A program made the translations under genes and the position numbers. DNA of 33,897 nt from Bacillota bacterium (GTDB taxonomy: Bacteria; Bacillota; Sulfobacillia; JAJZIM01), in assembly GCA_021810565.1 (NCBI GenBank), contig JAJZIM010000032.1, positions 1 through 33,897 of the forward strand, read 5' to 3'. Positions 22,432 to 32,363 of the stretch are shown in pieces (position 1 is the first letter of the stretch; each line of letters begins with the position of its first letter). The notes beneath the pieces are model-generated. The model did not search any database and had not been told where the DNA came from. It worked only from the letters and a program-made list of their open reading frames with translations.

Positions 22432-23829
22432 ATGCCGCACGCGCGGCGCGCACACATGCCGAAAGATTTTCTGATCCGGCAGGGGATCCGGGAGTGCCCG
22501 TTGGTGGAGGTGGGACAGCCCAACCTGCTGCGGGAGCAGTTTCCCTACGAAGAGCCGCCCAAGATCCTGTTCGACGGCTACGAAGTGCCCATGGACCTGC
22601 CCGAGGACATCGTGATCACCGACACCACCTTCCGGGACGGCCAGCAGGCCCGTCCCCCCTACACCGTGGAGCAGATCGTCACCCTGTATGACCTGCTGCA
22701 TCGCCTGGGCGGACCTCAGGGGGTGATCCGGCAGAGCGAGTTCTTCCTGTACAGCGAGAAGGACCGGGAGGCGGTGCGCCGCTGCCAGGAGTTGGGCCAT
22801 CGCTACCCCGAGATCACCGGCTGGATCCGGGCGGTGAGGGAGGACTTCCGACTGGCCCGGGACATGAACCTGCGGGAGACGGGGATCCTCACCTCGGCCT
22901 CGGACTACCACATCTTTTTGAAGCTGGGCTGGAACCGCCGCCAGGCCATGGATCGCTACCTGGAGGTGGTGGAGGCGGTGCTGGAGGCCGGCATCCGGCC
23001 CCGGCTGCACATCGAGGACGTCACCCGGGCGGACATCTACGGGTTCGTGGTGCCCTTCGTGCAGCGCGCCCTGCGCCTGGCGGAGGGCGGGCGGGCCCAG
23101 GTGAAGATCCGGCTATGCGACACCATGGGCTACGGTGTCCCCTACCCCGGCGCCAGCCTGCCCCGCAGCGTGCCGCGGCTGGTGCACACCATGGTGCACG
23201 AGGTGGGGGTGCCCCGGGAGGATCTGGAGTGGCACGGCCACAACGATTTCTACAAGGTGCTGATCAACGGCTCGTACGCCTGGCTCTACGGCTGCGCGGC
23301 GGTGAACGGGGCGCTCTTGGGCTTTGGGGAGCGCACGGGCAACACCCCCACCGAGGGACTGATCTTCGAGTATTACGGCCTTTTGGGCCAGTGGAACGGC
23401 GTGGACCCCACGGTGGTGACCGATATCGCCGAGTATCTGGAGCGGGAGTGCGGCTACCGCATTCCGCCCATGACCCCCTTCGTTGGCTCCCACTTCAACG
23501 TCACCGCCGCGGGCATCCACGCCGACGGACTGATCAAGAACGAGGAGATCTACAACATCTTCGACACCAAGAAGATCCTGAAGCGCCCCTTGAGCGTGAA
23601 CCTCACGGACAAGTCGGGCACCGCGGGGGTGGCCTATTGGGTCAACTCCTACCTGCACCTGCCCGAGGAGCGCTGGGTGTCCAAGAACCATCCCGGCGTG
23701 CTGGCCATCCACCGCTGGGTGGCGGAACAGTACGCCGCGGGGCGCACCACCACCATCTCCTCCGAGGAGATGCTGGAGCAGGCCGAGCGGCACCTACCGG
23801 ACCGGTTCATCCAGGAGGGGCATCGCTGA
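22432..23829 (+). CDS. Re-citrate synthase
   Basis: This 465-residue protein belongs to the DRE-TIM metallolyase family (homocitrate and isopropylmalate synthases). It has DTTFRDGQQ at 64-72 and the metal-binding HxH of WHGHNDF (His268, His270). Its close likeness to the Clostridium kluyveri type, for example YDLLHRLGGPQGVIRQSEFF, ILTSASDYHIFLKL and GFGERTGNTP, points to Re-citrate synthase. This enzyme makes citrate from oxaloacetate and acetyl-CoA with the opposite stereospecificity to the common enzyme. An aconitase and isocitrate dehydrogenase follow at once, which supports citrate over homocitrate. The ATG 22432 has GAGAAAGGGGG upstream; ATG 22456 is the alternative. The enzyme type is known mainly from anaerobes. 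Confidence 0.85.
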   Translation: MPHARRAHMPKDFLIRQGIRECPLVEVGQPNLLREQFPYEEPPKILFDGYEVPMDLPEDIVITDTTFRDGQQARPPYTVEQIVTLYDLLHRLGGPQGVIRQSEFFLYSEKDREAVRRCQELGHRYPEITGWIRAVREDFRLARDMNLRETGILTSASDYHIFLKLGWNRRQAMDRYLEVVEAVLEAGIRPRLHIEDVTRADIYGFVVPFVQRALRLAEGGRAQVKIRLCDTMGYGVPYPGASLPRSVPRLVHTMVHEVGVPREDLEWHGHNDFYKVLINGSYAWLYGCAAVNGALLGFGERTGNTPTEGLIFEYYGLLGQWNGVDPTVVTDIAEYLERECGYRIPPMTPFVGSHFNVTAAGIHADGLIKNEEIYNIFDTKKILKRPLSVNLTDKSGTAGVAYWVNSYLHLPEERWVSKNHPGVLAIHRWVAEQYAAGRTTTISSEEMLEQAERHLPDRFIQEGHR

Positions 23830-25085
23830 TGGGTCAGACCTTGGCCGAGCAGCTTCTGAGCCGGGCCGCCGGGCACGCCGTGGCGGCGGGGGAGATCACC
23901 CTGGCCCGGGTGGACCGCTGCCTGACCCAGGACGGCACCGGACCGTTGGCGGTGCGCCGGCTGGAGGAGGCCGGGATGGTCCAGGCGGCGAATCCCGCCG
24001 GCACGGTGCTCTACCTGGATCATGCCGCGCCCAGCCCGCGGCGGGAGCTGTCCAACGACCATATGCTGCTGCGCGAGTTCGCCGCTCGGGTGGGCTGCCG
24101 CCTGTCCGAGGTGGGGGAGGGGGTGTGCCACCAGCTGATGGCCGAGGACCACGCCGCCCCGGGGGAGGTCATCATCGGGGCCGACTCCCACACCTGCACC
24201 GCCGGTGCCCTGGGGGCCTTCGCCACCGGCATGGGTTCCACCGACGTGGCCGTGGGCATCGCTCTGGGCATGAACTGGTTTCGAGTCCCGGAGAGCTTCC
24301 GGGTGGAACTATCCGGCGAGTTCTCCCGGGGAGTGTACGCCAAGGACGTGATCCTGGCCCTCATCGGCCAGATCGGGGCGGATGGCGCCACCTACAAGGC
24401 GCTGGAGTTCGGCGGACCCGCCGTGAGCCGCCTGGCCATGGATGAGCGGCTGACCATGGCCAACATGGCCGTGGAGGCCGGGGCCAAGGTGGGGCTGTTT
24501 CCCTCCGACCAGGAGACCCGCCGCTACCTTACCGAGCAGGGACGCGGGGACGCCTGGCAGCCCCTGGCCGCGGATACCGACGCCACCTATGAGCGGGTGC
24601 TGCGGGTGGATCTGGGGGAGCTGGAGCCGGTGGTGGCCTGCCCTCACACCGTGGACAACATCTCCCTGGTGCAGGACGTGGCCGGCACCCCCATCCAGCA
24701 GGTGTTCATCGGCTCGTGCACCAACGGTCGGATCTCGGACCTGGAGGTGGCCGCCGAGATCCTGCGGGGGCGACGGGTGCACTCCGGGACGCGGCTGATC
24801 GTGGTGCCCGCCTCGCGCCGGGTCTACCTGGAGGCCTTGGACCGGGGATTCCTGCGGATATTCGTGGAGGCTGGCGGCATGGTGCTGGCTCCCGGCTGCG
24901 GTCCCTGCGTGGGGGTGCACGAGGGGATCCTGGGGGACGGCGAGGCCTCCTTCAACACCTCCAACCGCAACTTCAAGGGACGCTTGGGCAACCCGGAGGC
25001 CTTCATCTATCTGGGCTCGCCGGCCACGGCGGCCGCCACCGCCCTGCGCGGGCGCATCACCGATCCCCGGGAGGTGCTGGAATGA
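23829..25085 (+). CDS. Aconitase/isopropylmalate isomerase-type large subunit
   Basis: This 418-residue protein is of the LeuC/homoaconitase family. The [4Fe-4S] ligands are Cys297 (GSCTNGR) and Cys357/Cys360 (GCGPC). Other family motifs include GADSHTCTAGALGAFATGMG and FNTSNRNFKGRLG. With the small subunit encoded next it hydrates and dehydrates a 2-hydroxy di- or tricarboxylic acid. Since citrate synthase precedes and isocitrate dehydrogenase follows, the substrate is most likely citrate/isocitrate, so the pair would replace monomeric aconitase. An isopropylmalate or homocitrate role cannot be excluded by sequence alone. The ATG overlaps the upstream TGA by one base. Confidence 0.85.
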   Translation: MGQTLAEQLLSRAAGHAVAAGEITLARVDRCLTQDGTGPLAVRRLEEAGMVQAANPAGTVLYLDHAAPSPRRELSNDHMLLREFAARVGCRLSEVGEGVCHQLMAEDHAAPGEVIIGADSHTCTAGALGAFATGMGSTDVAVGIALGMNWFRVPESFRVELSGEFSRGVYAKDVILALIGQIGADGATYKALEFGGPAVSRLAMDERLTMANMAVEAGAKVGLFPSDQETRRYLTEQGRGDAWQPLAADTDATYERVLRVDLGELEPVVACPHTVDNISLVQDVAGTPIQQVFIGSCTNGRISDLEVAAEILRGRRVHSGTRLIVVPASRRVYLEALDRGFLRIFVEAGGMVLAPGCGPCVGVHEGILGDGEASFNTSNRNFKGRLGNPEAFIYLGSPATAAATALRGRITDPREVLE

Positions 25086-25585
25086 TCCGCAAGGGCCGGG
25101 CCTTCAAGTTCGGGGATGACGTCTCCACCGACGCCATCGCCCCCGGCCGCTATTTCCACCTGCGCTCCAACCTGCCGGAGCTGGCCAAACACGTGCTGGA
25201 GGATGCCGATCCGCAGTTCGCGTCCCAGGTGCGCCCGGGGGACTTCGTGGTGGCCGGACGCAACTTCGGGTTGGGTTCCAGCCGCGAGCACGCCCCCACC
25301 ATCATCAAGCTGGCGGGGGTGAGCGCCGTGCTGGCCGAGTCCTTCGCCCGGATCTTCTTCCGCAACGCCATCAACGTGGGGTTGCCGGCGGTGATCTGCG
25401 ACACGGGATCCATCCAGGCGGGAGACGAGTTGGAGCTGGATCTGGAGGCGGGGGAACTGGTCAACGTTACCCGGGGCGAGCGCCAGCGGGTGACGCCCCT
25501 GCCCCCGGTGATGCTGGCCATCCTGGAGGATGGGGGACTGTTGGAGCACATCAAGAAGCACGGCGGGCTAAAACTGGAGGTCTAG
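25082..25585 (+). CDS. Aconitase/isopropylmalate isomerase-type small subunit
   Basis: This 167-residue swivel-domain subunit (LeuD family) has [15 protein letters not shown], the active-site loop [10 protein letters not shown] and [17 protein letters not shown]. The stretch after GRY (FHLRSN) lies in the loop that sets substrate specificity in this family and differs from the usual LeuD loop. It overlaps the large-subunit gene by 4 nt (ATGA), so the two are made in equal amounts. It completes the dimeric aconitase-like enzyme. Confidence 0.85.
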   Translation: MIRKGRAFKFGDDVSTDAIAPGRYFHLRSNLPELAKHVLEDADPQFASQVRPGDFVVAGRNFGLGSSREHAPTIIKLAGVSAVLAESFARIFFRNAINVGLPAVICDTGSIQAGDELELDLEAGELVNVTRGERQRVTPLPPVMLAILEDGGLLEHIKKHGGLKLEV

Positions 25586-25589
25586 GTCT

Positions 25590-26774
<1,185 letters not shown>

Positions 26775-26798
26775 TTTTGAGGCGGGGGATGGTGCGGC

Positions 26799-27725
26799 AT
26801 GGCTAGAGACAAGATCGCCGTCATCGGCGCGGGGCACGTGGGGGCCACCGCGGCCCACTGGATGGCCCAGCGCCACCTGGGAGACATCGTCCTGGTGGAC
26901 GTGGCGGAGGGCATACCCCAGGGCAAGGCCCTGGACCTGGAGGAGGCCTCGCCGCTGGCGCCCTGGGACGAGCGCATCAGCGGCACCCAGGACCTGGCCC
27001 AGATTCGAGGGGCCGGGATGGTGGTGCTCACGGCGGGGGCGGTGCGCAAACCAGGCATGAGCCGGGACGACCTTTTGGCCGTCAACCGGCGCATCGTGGA
27101 GGACGTGGCCCGAGGGGTGGCCGAGCAGGCGCCCGAGGCCTGCCTCCTGGTGGTGACCAACCCGGTGGACGTGATGACTTATCTGGCCTGGCGCACCAGC
27201 GGCTTCCCCGCCGCGCGGGTCTTCGGCATGGCCGGCGTGCTGGACTCCACCCGGTTCCGCACCTTCCTGGCCCGGGAGCTCGGGGTGTCGGTGCGGGACG
27301 TGTCCGCCTTCGTGCTGGGCGGACACGGGGACCAGATGGTGCCCCTGGTCCGCTACTCCTATGCCGGGGGCATCCCGGTGCAGCAGCTCCTGCCCCCCGA
27401 CACCATCCAACGGCTGGTGGAGCGCACCAGGAGCGGCGGCGGCGAGATCGTTTCCTTGCTGAAGAGCGGTTCCGCCTACTATGCCCCCGGGGCCAGCATC
27501 GCCGAGATGGTCGAGGCGGTGCTGCGGGACCAGCGCCGCATCCTGCCCACGGTGGCCCGGGTGGCGGGGGAGTACGGTGAGCGCGACATCTATGTCGGGG
27601 TGCCGGCCGTCCTGGGGGAGGGCGGGGTGCGCCGGGTCCTGGAGATCGAGCTGAACGAGGAGGAGCGCCAGGATTTCGCCGCCTCGGCGGCGGCTGTGCG
27701 CCGGGTGCTGGCCCAACTGGGATGA
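26799..27725 (+). CDS. mdh: Malate dehydrogenase (LDH-like)
   Basis: This 308-residue NAD-dependent enzyme of the LDH-like MDH group has nucleotide-binding GAGHVGA at 10-16, with Asp in VLVDVAEG binding the ribose. The mobile loop AVRKPGMSRDD has Arg where lactate dehydrogenase has Gln, giving malate specificity. The catalytic pair lies in NPVDVMTYLAW and GGHGDQMVPL. It oxidises malate to oxaloacetate for the citrate synthase encoded upstream. The ATG follows GGCGGGGGA, and the end overlaps the next gene by 4 nt. Confidence 0.94.
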   Translation: MARDKIAVIGAGHVGATAAHWMAQRHLGDIVLVDVAEGIPQGKALDLEEASPLAPWDERISGTQDLAQIRGAGMVVLTAGAVRKPGMSRDDLLAVNRRIVEDVARGVAEQAPEACLLVVTNPVDVMTYLAWRTSGFPAARVFGMAGVLDSTRFRTFLARELGVSVRDVSAFVLGGHGDQMVPLVRYSYAGGIPVQQLLPPDTIQRLVERTRSGGGEIVSLLKSGSAYYAPGASIAEMVEAVLRDQRRILPTVARVAGEYGERDIYVGVPAVLGEGGVRRVLEIELNEEERQDFAASAAAVRRVLAQLG

Positions 27726-28561
27726 GCCGGGATATTCCCCGCGCGGCGGTGGTGCAGGCCGTGGCCGACCTGTTTCGCCGCGCCAACCAGGAGCTGGGTG
27801 CGGACATGGTGGCGGCCCTGGAGGCGGCCCGGGGCGAGGAGGCATCTCCCACCGGGCGGCGCGTGCTGGAGCAGATCCTGGAGAACGCCCGCCTGGCCCG
27901 GACGGAGGGGCTGCCCATGTGCCAGGACACCGGCTTTCCCGTGGTATTCGCCTTTCTGGGGGAGGACGCCCATGTGGACGATCTGGCCGGAGCGGTGGAC
28001 GAGGGCATCCGCCGGGGCACGGCGGCGGGCTACCTGCGCGCCTCGGTGGTGCGCCATCCCCTGGACCGGGTCAACACCGGCGACAACACTCCCGCCCTCT
28101 TGCACCTGACCCTGGTGGCGGGAGACCGGCTGCGCCTGGCGGTGACCCCCAAGGGGGCGGGCAGCGAGAACATGAGCCGGCTGGCCATGCTGCGCCCCGC
28201 CGACGGCGAGGAGGGCATCGTGGACTTCGTGGTGGAGACGGTGCGCGCCGCGGGGCCCAATCCCTGCCCGCCCTTGGTGGTGGGGGTGGGCATCGGATCC
28301 AACTTCGAGGGAGTCGCGCTGTTGGCCAAGCGGGCGCTTTTGCGCCCGGTGGGGGATCCGAGTCCCGACCCGCGCCTGGCCGCCCTGGAGCGGCGGATCG
28401 CCGCGCGGGTGCGGGATCTGGGCATCGGGCCGGCCGGCTTCGGCGGCACCGTCACGGCCCTGGCGGTGCATGCGGAGGCCGGCCCCACGCATATCGCCAG
28501 CCTGCCGGTGGCGGTGAACATCTCCTGCCACGCCACGCGCCACGCGGAGGCGGTCCTGTGA
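27722..28561 (+). CDS. Class I fumarate hydratase, alpha subunit
   Basis: This 279-residue [4Fe-4S] subunit has cluster cysteines Cys67 (MCQDTG), Cys182 (NPCPP) and Cys269 (ISCHA). Its motifs NTGDNTPALLH and PKGAGSENMSRL are typical. With the beta subunit it interconverts fumarate and malate (some relatives use tartrate). The mdh neighbour supports fumarase. This enzyme class is oxygen sensitive, as is its Re-citrate synthase partner. Start and end both overlap neighbouring genes by 4 nt. Confidence 0.92.
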   Translation: MSRDIPRAAVVQAVADLFRRANQELGADMVAALEAARGEEASPTGRRVLEQILENARLARTEGLPMCQDTGFPVVFAFLGEDAHVDDLAGAVDEGIRRGTAAGYLRASVVRHPLDRVNTGDNTPALLHLTLVAGDRLRLAVTPKGAGSENMSRLAMLRPADGEEGIVDFVVETVRAAGPNPCPPLVVGVGIGSNFEGVALLAKRALLRPVGDPSPDPRLAALERRIAARVRDLGIGPAGFGGTVTALAVHAEAGPTHIASLPVAVNISCHATRHAEAVL

Positions 28562-29118
28562 GGCAGGTGCAGCTGCCCTTCACCCGGGAGGTGCTGAAGG
28601 AGCTGGCGGCGGGGGATGAGCTTTACCTCACCGGCACCCTGTACGCGGCGCGCGACGCCGCCCATCGGCGACTGGTGGAGCTGATCCGTCGGGGGGAGCC
28701 GCTGCCTTTCGACCCGGCGGGCCAGACCGTCTACTACGTGGGGCCCTCCCCCGCGCCGCCGGGGCGGATCATCGGCGCCGCGGGACCCACCACCAGCTAC
28801 CGCATGGATCCGTACCTGGAGCCCCTCCTGGAGCGGGGCCTTTTGGCCACCATCGGCAAGGGACGGCGCGGCCGGGAGGCCCGGCAGGCCATGCTGCGCC
28901 ACGGGGCGGTGTACCTGGCGGCCGTGGGTGGTCTGGGGGCGCTTTTGTCCCAGCGCATCCGAGCCGTGGAGGTGGTGGCCTTTCCCGAGTTGGGTACCGA
29001 GGCCCTGCGGCGCATGGAGGTGGCCGCGTTTCCGGTTCTGGTGGTCAACGATCTGGCGGGCCGGGACCTGTACGAGGAGGGGGCGGTCCGCTACCTGAGG
29101 GAAGGGGAGGCACCATGA
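28558..29118 (+). CDS. Class I fumarate hydratase, beta subunit
   Basis: This 186-residue subunit has LTGTLYAARDAAHRRLVELI, VYYVGPSPAPPGRIIGAAGP, TTSYRMDPYLEPLLERGL, the glycine-rich IGKGRRG and the late VVAFPELGTEA. These are the standard marks of the fumarase beta chain. It starts at GTG within the alpha gene stop, so the two subunits are coupled. Its own stop overlaps the ATG of the next gene, an ATPase with no metabolic link that I can name. Confidence 0.92.
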   Translation: MRQVQLPFTREVLKELAAGDELYLTGTLYAARDAAHRRLVELIRRGEPLPFDPAGQTVYYVGPSPAPPGRIIGAAGPTTSYRMDPYLEPLLERGLLATIGKGRRGREARQAMLRHGAVYLAAVGGLGALLSQRIRAVEVVAFPELGTEALRRMEVAAFPVLVVNDLAGRDLYEEGAVRYLREGEAP

Positions 29119-30368
29119 TCGGCCGGGTGGAGGCCCACAACTTCCGCTGCCTGCGCTACGTGAAGCAGGATCTGGATCCCTTTCAGGTACTGGTGGGTCC
29201 CAATGCCAGTGGGAAGACCACTTTTTTCGATGCGGTACGTTTCCTTGGCCAACTGGTGGCGGAGGGCTTGGATGCCGCAGTGAGGGAGCGCAGTGAGGAT
29301 ATCCGCGACCTGTTCTGGCGCCGGGAGGGGGAGCGCTTTGAATTGGCCGTAGAACTGGTCATTCCCCCGCGGCAGCGGAGCCTGCTGAAGGACGCGTACG
29401 CGCGTTGCCGCTACGAGGTGGCCGTGGGTATCGACGCGACCACGCAGGAGAACTCCATCCTGGCCGAGCAGGTGCTCTTGATGCCGCCGGAGCAGAGGCG
29501 ACCGGTGCAGGAGCGGCTCCGTTTTCCGGAGGAGCCGGTCGGGGTGGACACCATTCTCACCCAGCGCCGTTCCAAAACCGCACGGTGGAAGGTGGTCATA
29601 AAGAAAGTTCCGGGCGGCAACGATTGCTTCTACGACGAACGTGGCAGAGGCTGGACGCCTACTTTTAAGCTGGGTTCGCGCAAATCGGCGTTAGGCAACC
29701 TGCCCGAGGACGAGTCGAAATTTCCGGTGGTCATGTGGCTGAAGGGCATGCTGCAGGAGGGGATGCAGAACCTGGTGCTGAACAGTGCCATGATGCGCCG
29801 GCCGAGCCCTCCGGGCCGTCCGAGGGTCTTTCGAACCGACGGCTCGAATCTGCCCTGGGTGGTGGAGGATCTGCGGCGCAAGGCACCCGAGCGTCTGGCG
29901 GAGTGGGTGGCCCACCTGCGCACCGCCCTGCCTGACCTTGAGGACGTGGAGACGAGGCTGCGGGATGAGGATCGGCACCGCTACCTGGTCGTTCGGTACA
30001 AGGACGGATTGACCGTTCCCTCCTGGATGATTTCCGACGGCACTTTGCGCCTACTGGCCCTCACGCTGCTGGCTTACCTGCCGGATCTGGAGGGTAGCTA
30101 CCTCATAGAGGAGCCGGAGAACGGCATTCACCCGCGGGCGGTAGAGACGGTGTTCCAGTCATTGTCCTCGGTATACGATGCACAGGTGCTGTTGGCGACC
30201 CATTCGCCGGTGAGCCTCGGCTTGGCGCGGCCGGAGCAGGTGCTTTGCTTCGCTCGCACGCCCCAGGGGGCGACGGACATCGTGGACGGCTCGCGCCATC
30301 CGGCCCTCAAAGAATGGCGCGGTGAGACGAACCTTGGCACCCTTTATGCGGCGGGCGTCCTGGGATGA
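29115..30368 (+). CDS. OLD-like AAA/ABC ATPase, probable defence module subunit
   Basis: This 417-residue cytoplasmic ATPase is of the AAA_21/OLD-like (SMC-related) type. It has Walker A GPNASGKTT at 28-36, a signature-like SDGTLRLLALTLLAY, Walker B SYLIEEPENGIHP (Glu332, Glu333) and the H-loop LLATHSPVSLG. Residues ~60-290 form the inserted lid or coiled region. ATPases of this kind pair with TOPRIM nucleases in phage defence (OLD, PARIS). As I recall, the methylation-associated defence system also has an ATPase (MAD3) next to a small protein (MAD4). ATGA overlaps couple it to fumarase beta upstream and to the TOPRIM-like gene downstream. It is a little less GC-rich than the TCA genes, so recent gain is possible. 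Confidence 0.8.
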   Translation: MIGRVEAHNFRCLRYVKQDLDPFQVLVGPNASGKTTFFDAVRFLGQLVAEGLDAAVRERSEDIRDLFWRREGERFELAVELVIPPRQRSLLKDAYARCRYEVAVGIDATTQENSILAEQVLLMPPEQRRPVQERLRFPEEPVGVDTILTQRRSKTARWKVVIKKVPGGNDCFYDERGRGWTPTFKLGSRKSALGNLPEDESKFPVVMWLKGMLQEGMQNLVLNSAMMRRPSPPGRPRVFRTDGSNLPWVVEDLRRKAPERLAEWVAHLRTALPDLEDVETRLRDEDRHRYLVVRYKDGLTVPSWMISDGTLRLLALTLLAYLPDLEGSYLIEEPENGIHPRAVETVFQSLSSVYDAQVLLATHSPVSLGLARPEQVLCFARTPQGATDIVDGSRHPALKEWRGETNLGTLYAAGVLG

Positions 30369-30991
30369 ACCAGAAGGTAGAGCTTGTTGTGCTGGTCGCA
30401 GACAAAGACATGGATCTTGCCCTGCAGGAGATCCTGAAGCGGCATCAAGCTGTAGGCATGCGACCGGTGGAATTCCAAGTGTGGCCGCATCCGGAACACG
30501 ACCCCGGCTGTCTGCGAACTGGGCACGAGTTTTTGCGGCCCTTCGCGGGTCGCTGTGCCCATGCGTTGGTGATCTTTGACCGGGACGGTTGCGGTCGGCA
30601 GGGGCTGGCCCGCGAGACCCTCGAGGAGCAGGTGGAACAACGGCTGCGGGAGAGCGGCTGGGACGACCGGGCGGCGGCGATCTGCATTGACCCGGAGCTG
30701 GCGGCCTGGCTTTGGAGTGGATCCTCTGAAGTGGCCTCGGCCCTGGGCTGGCATGACCGATCGGCCGAGCTCAGATCATGGCTCATGCGACAGGGACTTT
30801 GGACACCGAAGTTGCCCAAACCCCAAGACCCCAAGCGGGCGGTGCGGGAGGCGATCCGCCAGGTGCAAAAACCTTGGTCGGCGCAGATCCATCAGCACTT
30901 GGCGAGTCGAGTGAGCTTTCGCAACTGCGCCGATCCTGCCTTTGGAAAGCTCCTTTTGAGCCTGCGGCGCTGGTTTCCGCCTCGGGGTTGA
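30365..30991 (+). CDS. TOPRIM/DUF4276-like protein, partner of the OLD-like ATPase
   Basis: This 208-residue protein has an N-terminal strand and acidic motif VVLVADKDMD (residues 8-17), then ALVIFDRDGCG with Asp72 and Asp74. Next comes ICIDPELAAWLWSG, like the PEiEaWL motif of DUF4276. The pattern fits a TOPRIM-like fold with metal-binding acids, though the classic EG of motif 1 is not obvious. With its ATPase partner it could be a nuclease or effector triggered by phage. No methyltransferase, kinase or other defence gene lies nearby. Its start overlaps the ATPase stop by 4 nt, and trmFO follows after 61 nt. Confidence 0.65.
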   Translation: MNQKVELVVLVADKDMDLALQEILKRHQAVGMRPVEFQVWPHPEHDPGCLRTGHEFLRPFAGRCAHALVIFDRDGCGRQGLARETLEEQVEQRLRESGWDDRAAAICIDPELAAWLWSGSSEVASALGWHDRSAELRSWLMRQGLWTPKLPKPQDPKRAVREAIRQVQKPWSAQIHQHLASRVSFRNCADPAFGKLLLSLRRWFPPRG

Positions 30992-31052
30992 AGGCGGCGC
31001 GGGATTGCGCTGAGATTGCCACCGCAGCGGCTCCGGAGGGGAGGTGGGGCCC

Positions 31053-32363
31053 ATGGACCAAGGTGCGGGGATCGTGGTGGTGGGCGGCGGGCTGGCGGGC
31101 GCCGAGGCGGCCTGGCAGGCGGCGCGGCGCGGCGTCCGGGTGAGGTTGTGGGAGATGCGCCCGGCGACCATGACCCCGGCGCACCGCACCGGGGAGCTGG
31201 CGGAGCTCGTGTGCTCCAACTCCCTGGGCTCCATGCGGCCCGAGAGTGGGGCGGGCACCCTGCAGGCGGAACTTTCCGAGCTGGACTCGCTGATCATGGC
31301 GTGCGCCCGGGAGCACGCCGTGCCCGCCGGGCACGCCTTGGCGGTGGACCGGGAGGCCTTCGCCCGGGCGGTCACCGTGCGGGTGGCGGACCATCCCCAG
31401 GTCGAGCTGATCCGCCGGGAGGTGGCGGCCCTGCCGCCGGGCGTGGCGGTGGTGGCCACCGGGCCCCTGACCTCACCCGCCCTGGCGACGGCCCTGGAGG
31501 AGCTGACGGGGGAGCCGCTTTTCTTCTTCGATGCCGCGGCCCCCATCGTAACCCGGGAGTCCCTGGACCTGTCCCGGATTTTCGCCGGCTCGCGCTATCA
31601 GGCGGGCGGGGACTACCTGAATTGTCCTCTGGGCCCGGAGGAATACCGAGGGCTGGTGGAGGCCCTGCTGACGGCCGAGGTGCAGCCCCTCAAGGATTTC
31701 GAGCGGGGTCATTTCTTCGAGGGCTGCCTGCCGGTGGAGGAGTTGGCCCACCGGGGGATGGACACCCTGCGCTTCGGCCCGATGAAGCCCGTGGGCCTCA
31801 CCGACCCGCGCACCGGGCGGCGGCCCTACGCCGTGGTGCAGCTGCGCCGCGAGAAGGCCGCGGGGGACCTGTACAACTTGGTGGGGTTCCAGACCAATTT
31901 GAAGTGGGGGGAGCAGGCCCGCGTCTTCCGGATGATCCCGGGCTTGGAACAGGCGGAGTTCGTCCGCTACGGGGTGATGCATCGCAACACCTACCTGAAC
32001 TCCCCCCGCATCCTTGAGCCCACCTTGGAGCTGACCGTCCGGCCGGGGCTGTTCTTCGCCGGGCAGATGACGGGGGTGGAGGGATATCTGGAATCGGCGG
32101 CCACGGGGCTGTTGGCGGGCATCAACGCCGCGCGTCGCCTGGGCGGGAAGGATCCGGTGGTGCCGCCGCCCGAGACCATGCTGGGGGCCCTTTGCCGCTA
32201 CGTGGCGGGGGCGGATCCGTCCCACTTCCAGCCCATGAACGCCAACTTCGGCCTCTTGCCGCCCCTGGCCGAGGCGGTGGCCGGTCGGGCCGAGCGCAAG
32301 GAGCGGCTGCACCGCCGGTCAGTGGCGGCCATGGCGGCCTTCGCCCGGGAGCGGGCGGAGTAG
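31053..32363 (+). CDS. trmFO: TrmFO, folate-dependent tRNA U54 methyltransferase
   Basis: This 436-residue flavoprotein makes 5-methyluridine at position 54 of tRNA, using methylenetetrahydrofolate. It has the FAD-binding GGGLAGAEAAW at 11-21, RTGELAELVCSNSLGSM with Cys54, and Cys225 in FEGCLPVEELA. These two match the Cys53 and Cys226 known in the Bacillus enzyme. The C-terminal FAGQMTGVEGYLESAATGLL is a clear family mark. I prefer ATG 31053 over GTG 31044 because GGAGGGGAGGT is then well spaced. TrmFO is typical of Gram-positives and relatives, unlike the SAM-dependent TrmA. Confidence 0.94.
   Translation: MDQGAGIVVVGGGLAGAEAAWQAARRGVRVRLWEMRPATMTPAHRTGELAELVCSNSLGSMRPESGAGTLQAELSELDSLIMACAREHAVPAGHALAVDREAFARAVTVRVADHPQVELIRREVAALPPGVAVVATGPLTSPALATALEELTGEPLFFFDAAAPIVTRESLDLSRIFAGSRYQAGGDYLNCPLGPEEYRGLVEALLTAEVQPLKDFERGHFFEGCLPVEELAHRGMDTLRFGPMKPVGLTDPRTGRRPYAVVQLRREKAAGDLYNLVGFQTNLKWGEQARVFRMIPGLEQAEFVRYGVMHRNTYLNSPRILEPTLELTVRPGLFFAGQMTGVEGYLESAATGLLAGINAARRLGGKDPVVPPPETMLGALCRYVAGADPSHFQPMNANFGLLPPLAEAVAGRAERKERLHRRSVAAMAAFARERAE

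Noticed and set aside
22432-23829. 2-Isopropylmalate or homocitrate synthase
   Set aside because: Same superfamily, but the details match Re-citrate synthase and the next genes are aconitase-like, icd, mdh and fumarase, not leucine or lysine genes.
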